Assembly: GCF_014805625.2 (NCBI RefSeq)
Contig: NW_023998415.1
Coordinates: 47,250,099 to 47,314,098 of the forward strand
Reading direction: 5' to 3'
Length of the DNA: 64,000 nucleotides
Source: Glossina fuscipes
Lineage: Eukaryota > Arthropoda > Insecta > Diptera > Glossinidae
A program made the position numbers and the translations under genes. Positions 58,284 to 64,000 of the stretch are shown here, one piece after another. Positions within the stretch are counted from its first letter, which is position 1. Every line of letters begins with the position of its first letter. Under the pieces are notes generated by a model. The model ran no database searches. It had not been told where the DNA came from and saw only the letters and a program-made list of their open reading frames with translations.

Positions 58284-61200
58284 ATGGTTGGTGGCGGCGA
58301 CAATGGTGGTAATAAGATTGTGGCTACCTTGCGAGGCGATTTTAAAGTCATTTCGACGCCTGACGGTGCTTCAATCACACAATTGGCCAATTTAATGAAT
58401 TACAAAATAGTAAGTGAAAAGGACTTGCGCAGCTTTCTCGCTTTTGCTATACTATTTTTAATGTCTTTTTTAAGCGCACTGAATGTGATGTTTACAATAA
58501 GCCACCGAATTCTCTCAGTACTACTGTAGTTGATTTAGGAAAACAGTTGCTGCAATTTGCTCGTGACTCGGACTTAAAAGGCGTTAAAAATGCCTTATCT
58601 CGTGGTGCGCCATTTACTTCGGATTGGGTTTGTATTGAAAATGTGAAATGTAAAAAGAGAAGCAACAGGTTTAAGTGTTTTTTTTTTTTTATTTTTTTTT
58701 TTTTTGCTTTTCTCTTCTTAAACAAGTTGGGCATGTCTGCTTTGCACTTTGCTGCTATGAACAATCAGTATGAAATTTGTCAGGTTTTATTGAATGGCGG
58801 TATTAATAAAGATTCTAAAACTAAAGTGGATCGCACTCCTTTGCATCTAGCCTGTTATTATGGAAATGAAAGTATTGTCGAACTTTTGTTGTCGAAGAAA
58901 TGTCTGACAAATCCTAAGGATATGGCAAGTTATATGAAATTAATAAAAATGAAAAAATTTATTTTATATAGTAAAAATTGGTTTTTAAATTAATTTTAGT
59001 TAAAAATGACTCCCCTACATTGGGCTGTGGAAAAGCGATTCAAAACTATAGTTCGACTTTTGCTAAAACATAATGCCGATGTGACCTTAGCGTCAAAGTT
59101 TGGTCGCACACCAGTAGGTTTGGCTGTATTAACTGAACAGGCTGACATATTAGAGGAATTAGAGGTGGCCAAACAAGCCCAACTCAATCGTAAATTCAAC
59201 GAAGAAAATGAAGTAAGTAATGCTAGAAATTATTAAGCTGATTTACAAAAAAAAAAAAAAATCTGTCTAGAATACGATTAAAAGCACCTTATCATTATGG
59301 GGGTTCAAAGTTCTACCTCAAACTTGAATTGAAAGCCATAGCAAATATAAGCCATGCAGGTTTATTGTGATGAGTGCTGGTATCGACTTTGTTATCCGCC
59401 CTTTTTTAAATAAAGCCTTACAAGTGCATTGGTGGTAAAAACGCAAAAAATTTTTTCTATTGAATGTATTTCTCTCACATAAGGCGAGAATACACGAATA
59501 TAGTCTAATCGATTCAGAACACAAAACTGATCAAAACATGTTCTGATGTAAATACATTTACCTTTCTTACAAAAGAAATACTGTTCGTATCTTTCTTTTG
59601 TCGCAGCTACAATAAACAAGCGATAAGCATAGACTCACTAACCCTTAATTTTACATAATCCTTCTATTCCTTATTATGATAAGGTATTAAATAATTTACT
59701 GCTTAAAGACAACGAAAATTTGTAACGATGGAGAGGAATCTTTACGAAAAATGTTAAATTTGACCAAAGTCTGTAATGATAAAAACCGTGTTCTTTAAGC
59801 AACTCGTGTTAGAACCATAAACTGGCTCGATTCAATGACAGTAATCGACTTAAAGACCAAATCGTTTACCCGAAGGAAGTGAATCGTGAAGTGATCTTGG
59901 TTAACGATGTGTCTTTGAAACAGACGAAATTGTTAATGATATTTTCGTCAACGGCAAATCTTTATGAATGTTTTGTTTTGTTTTGATTTGAGGAAATAAA
60001 TAAACTATATTCAGTTTTGATCGTTTGAATCGTTCATGTCCACCAATAGTCTCTTAAGAACAACTGATAAATACTGAATGAACGCGATCGGATTTCTTTT
60101 ATATAAGCGTTGCAGGATCATTACTAGAAAATACGGAAAAGTATTTATATATATATATCATCGTAGCTGTTAGATTTCCGGAATAATGGACAAAAAATGC
60201 GTTGTTTTGCTTTTGAAAACAAAAATATTCTCGGTTCATGATGCACTGGGCATATGATCTCTGATAGTTCTAGTCATTTTCAACGTCTGCGTGGAAGAAG
60301 CTACAATGTTTGAAGACGATACCTTAATTTTTGCCATCAGGAATATTTAAAGACTAGAAGAAAAATATCCTTTTTATGTAGCTTGTTTAGGTAATAACAG
60401 AATTTTTTTAAATCAGATTTTATATTGGAATTCGTTAAAGGTTTGAAATTTTTAGGAAAATTCTTTATTTTTTATATATTGCTCTGTGCTTCAAGCGAGT
60501 AATAAGTCGATCGAGTTGGTTTGTTTTAGTCAATTATGAGATGTACGCTATTTTTCCCTAATGGATTAATTTAGAGTGTAATATGGGTAACAGGAACGTC
60601 CATCAGATAAAAATGCTAGAAATGTTACCTCTTCTTGGTCGCTTCTGGTTTTGTTGACATCCACACTAGTACTACAGAGATACTGTTGCTATTTAACGTT
60701 TATGCAACTCTGTATTGTGTCGAAAAATGAATAATAGTTTTTATGCGAAGTATATTAGAACTAAATGAAAAAATTAACTTCCTACCGCTTCCGAATAGAT
60801 TTTAAATTTTGGTCAGATATGCAACCACTTGATATAATTACATTACTTTTAATTTAACTTTTAATTAACTTGTGATTCTAAATTACTGAAAAAACTGTTA
60901 AAAATAATACAATAAATTAACGGCTTGCCAATCATCGGCGAATAGATGTTTATAGCATTCGTGTATGTAATTTAATTATTTTGCTTTATGATAAAAAGCA
61001 AATTAATTTTTATTAAACAAAAAACAAATACATTCTTGTTCTAAAAATTTTCCAGAAGGAAACCTCAGATGCTGTAAATTCAATAATGGGTATACCTATT
61101 AGCGTAGCGGAGGAAGTAGTGCGTAAAATTGACAATGATGACGATTTGACAAATCAAAGTGATTATGCTACAACCAATATAGCTGATTTAGAAAACATTA

Positions 61201-63265
61201 AAGGTGGGTCGGACAGGATTTTGAAAATTAACAAAATTTTTAATCCTTTTTTCCTCGTTTTATTAGAAACTGGCATTTTGGGTGATTCAACTATAAATCT
61301 TTTGAAATCTCATGGCATTTCTATGATGCCCGATGATGATACATCTAAAGATTTATTTAATACTGCCTTACAGAATGGTCGCCAACTGATTTTATCAGAA
61401 GGCGGTAAATTGCTGCTAAATGAAACCAAGAAAATACAAGATAATCAAAATCCTAACAATAACAGCATAAACCCTAACAGTAACAGCAATAACCTTAACA
61501 ACAACAATAGTAATAATAACAATAAATGTAATATTAGCAACGACATTAATAACAGCAAAACTATAGTACCTGTACGCGTCCAAAATGAGAATTTAAAAAA
61601 TACAATAACTCAAATACCGCCTCAACAACAGTTAAATAAAGGGAAGCCGAATATTCTGTCAAGAGTTAAAGACAATACATCAATCAATAAAAATAAGGTG
61701 AGAGGAAAAGGAAAAAGAAAAAACAACAGGCAGCAAAAAGTCATTCATCTAACAATTTCTTTACAGAATATCCGTATTATGTCTTTTAATGATTTTAGAA
61801 AATTTTGTGGTAATACAAACGTAAAAACTTTGCAACAGATACCAACTTCATTAGCAAGGTAAGCCGTCGACGAGAATTTATTAATATTTCGAAAGCATAA
61901 GTATAAATGATGGGAGCAATTAAGCGAAATCACGATTACGTCCTTAAGTGTTTTTTTCGAATAGCGAATCTCATCTTAAGACCCCTCTCATTCTAACTGC
62001 GTTAAATCAAACTTAAATATAAAATGAAAAACTCAAATTGGACATCTACGATATTCGAAGGTCACATCTTAACGTGTTTATAGCATTGTAATCTGTGCGC
62101 TTTGAGTTGATAAGTGACTTACGTTACGCTACTTTATATTTGAAAAACGTCTTATTGCGAAGTTATTGCAGCATCTTATGATGTTGTATACAGCAGTGTA
62201 ATATGTTGATTTAGCTTACATGTCCCGTTGCAGTTATATTGCTCCCATATACATTTGATTCTTTTAGTTTTCAAATGCGTATATTAAAAAATAAAATAAC
62301 CGAAATGAAGACAATCGATTGATCGATATTAAAATGTTAATTATAAGCTGAATATAATTCTTTCCTTGTTTCTCTTTTTAAAAAAATCATTATTTTTAGC
62401 AATCGCTTAGTAAAGATAGAACCAGTGCATCCTAAACAGCAGCAACAACAGCAGGTCAGTAGTATTTTTTTGTTAAAAATATCATTGCAATAATTACTGT
62501 GAAATAGACTGTTTGGTATCTATCTACCCTTTTGCTTTAATAAAAACATCTTAAGGAAAAGAAAATTTTTTATTAAAGTAAAACCGAAAATTTTTAGCAT
62601 GATTCCATTTCATTTTGCCTTTGTTTAGTTAGTTACCAAAATAATTACTACCATTTATTTTTAAATATTTTGGTTTTCTCTTATTTTAGCATATTCAGCT
62701 GCAGAGAAACATTGGTAACAACGCTACCAACCCAAGCGCCAACTCCTCTACGTTTGTTGAAGACAACATAATTGACGACAGTGTTTCCGTAAGCAAAATT
62801 GGAACATTAGAGAGTGTAGAAGTCGAAATGGAAAACTCCAAATCACCACCGCCACTGAAAATAATACAACCACTCGCAGTTCGACAACAACCTATACGTG
62901 TCGGTATACCCCCTAGACAAATAGAGCAAATTGGTAGCGTACAAATACGGCAGATTGCAAAGCCGGCAATTAAACAGTATGGGAACATCAATAGAGCCAG
63001 TAACGGCGGCGATACGAAACCGTTTACTAGCGGCAATAGTCCTCTGAATAGTTCTGCTAATAAAATACGTCCGTCTACAGTTGTACCTTTACTAACCTTG
63101 CCGGAAATTTGCCGTCAATTGCTGGAGTTGCGTAAACAAAACGAGGAGCTTAAACGAAATTTCGATTTGGAAAAAAAAGAAAAAGAAGAGATTAGCCAAC
63201 GTTTAGAACGTTTAGAGGAATTGTTATTAGTAGAACGAACGGATGAAGACTTTATCGTATCTTAG
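58284..63265 (+). CDS. GABPB1: GABP-beta-like ankyrin and leucine-zipper transcription co-factor
   Basis: Nine exons join in frame to 663 residues: 58284-58409, 58475-58627, 58727-58924, 59000-59212, 61056-61203, 61267-61697, 61767-61858, 62400-62454, 62690-63265. GABP-beta pairs through ankyrin repeats with the ETS protein GABP-alpha and dimerises by its zipper. VVDLGKQLLQFARDSDLKGV, SRGAPFTSDWLGMSALHFAA, TKVDRTPLHLACYYGN and NPKDMLKMTPLHWAVE follow the vertebrate order closely. The middle is Asn/Gln-rich. The tail LPEICRQLLELRKQNEELK...RLERLEELLL is a coiled coil. Oddities: a 60-residue N-terminal extension, a GC-AG intron after exon 3 (ATG|GCAAGT), and two short introns (63 and 69 bases) that are in frame and stop-free. 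Intron 4 is 1.84 kb. Confidence 0.88.
59213..61055. other. Long intron 4 of the GABPB-like gene
   Basis: AT-rich. A fragment near 59490-59540 resembles an inverted mini-me core (TCTAATCGATTCAGAAC). A (TA)n tract lies at about 60145-60157. No extra exon is seen. Confidence 0.5.
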
Positions 63266-63905
63266 TTCGTAAAAGTATAGTAACTATAGGTATCTTCATG
63301 ATGCGTCGAAAAGGAAAAAAAAAACAGCAAAGAAACTGAGTTTAATATTTGCTGTTTAACTGTTCCGACATATCATGCAGACGCCCAATATGTGTAAGTA
63401 AAATCAAAATGAAGTTTATTATTATTTTTTTCCAAGTAGAGAAATAAAATTAATGTTAAATGAAAAAGTAAAGAAAAAAAGGAATTTATCGTTAATTTTT
63501 CTTAATGCTTATATTTTCTATTAATTAGAAATATAAAAAATATATACCTACGTATATATATAAGTATATATGCATATATATTTATTTACATATATATGTC
63601 AACAAATTGTTTGTATAAAAAACAGCAACAAAAGCATTTGTTAAACACGTATTTGTTTAAAAAAAATATGAATTTCCTTTTTTATTATTAAAACAAGCTT
63701 TTTAATAAAACACAAAATATTGAATTTAATGAAAAGCATTTGGAAACTCATTTATTTTTCATTTCAATTTTAATGAATTAAAAGGATGCAGTTGATTGTT
63801 GTCAAGAAACCAATGCTTTGTCGCCAACTTTCCTGTACTTGCCATCAAATTTTCCTTTATTCTCAAATGATAGATTATTGTAAAACAGAAGGTGCAATTA
63901 CATAC
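63266..63905. other. 3' flank of the GABPB-like gene
   Basis: AATAAA at about 63441 may be the polyadenylation signal. TA-rich microsatellite sequence covers about 63535-63600. On the minus strand at 63770-63870 there are stop-limited frames that might be a downstream exon of the edge gene, but their phase is uncertain. Confidence 0.45.
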
Positions 63906-64000
63906 CGCTGGAGATACTCCACTTTTGGTAAAACCACATCTTCGTGTCTGAGTTTCGGTGCATTGGATCCACTTTGTACAAAGTTTTGTATCCAGTTCTT
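63906..64000 (-). CDS. Partial exon of an unidentified gene at the right edge
   Basis: The minus strand reads KNWIQNFVQSGSNAPKLRHE, then DVVLPKVEYLQR, and is followed at once by a good donor (CG|GTATGTAA, boundary at 63905/63906). The frame is fully open and has protein-like composition, unlike the flanking AT-rich DNA. It runs off the window, so start and identity are unknown. A possible next exon starts after TTTGAG near 63860, reading on in the required phase as IKENLMASTGKLATKHWFLD. A different frame there (NKGKFDGKYRKVGDKALVS) also looks protein-like. I do not recognise the family. Confidence 0.45.

Noticed and set aside
62695..63036. 113-codon minus-strand frame
   Set aside because: Antisense shadow of the last exon of the GABPB-like gene.

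Overview
This is a nuclear genome segment from a higher (schizophoran) fly, perhaps a calyptrate. The DNA is AT-rich, introns are short and numerous with GT-AG borders, core promoters have fly-type TATA plus TCAGTT initiators, and dispersed repeats carry a (TA)n / conserved core / (GTCY)n layout like the dipteran mini-me elements. The protein set is metazoan and fly-like (MTF-1 with a cysteine copper cluster, NF-YA, TRAPPC3, Eaf6). A 100-base run of N at 40812-40911 marks a scaffold gap. Exon borders were placed by hand from reading frame, splice signals and remembered family similarity; no alignment was run.

Region 1 (1-14.5 kb) is mostly non-coding AT-rich DNA with microsatellites and several mini-me-like repeat copies. 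It holds two tiny, clearly paralogous two-exon genes (761-1055 and 12869-13127) that a plain ORF scan misses. Each encodes a secreted peptide of about 62-63 residues. It has a signal sequence, a VPVDES(L/I)L start of the mature part, an acidic/polar linker and a cationic amphipathic tail ending in Gly (KLKKLKKLLLWG and KLKLLKKILFFG). They look like an undescribed antimicrobial or immune-peptide family and are the main discovery candidate here.

Region 2 (14.5-37.4 kb) is a dense block of conserved genes: YOD1-type OTU deubiquitinase (+), Asterix/WDR83OS (-), an eight-exon SYCP2-like meiotic chromosome-axis protein (+), PTCD1 (+), TP53RK/Bud32 (-), CHMP2B (+), DHRS4-type SDR with a peroxisomal tail (-), Eaf6 (+), membrin/GOSR2 (-), bifunctional CoA synthase PPAT-DPCK (+), TXNL1 (-), and TRAPPC3/Bet3 (+) with the intronless NF-YA gene nested in its first intron. 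Neighbours are often convergent with about 60 bp between stop codons, or divergent with about 300 bp.

Region 3 (37.9-48.9 kb) is MTF-1 on the minus strand: six C2H2 fingers spread over three exons, a long Ser/Gln/Asn-rich N-terminal exon and a Cys-rich C terminus. Region 4 (49-58.2 kb) is repeat-rich and contains decayed non-LTR retrotransposons in both orientations. Region 5 (58.3-63.3 kb) is a nine-exon GABP-beta-like ankyrin/leucine-zipper transcription co-factor with one GC-AG intron. A partial minus-strand exon of an unidentified gene runs off the right edge.
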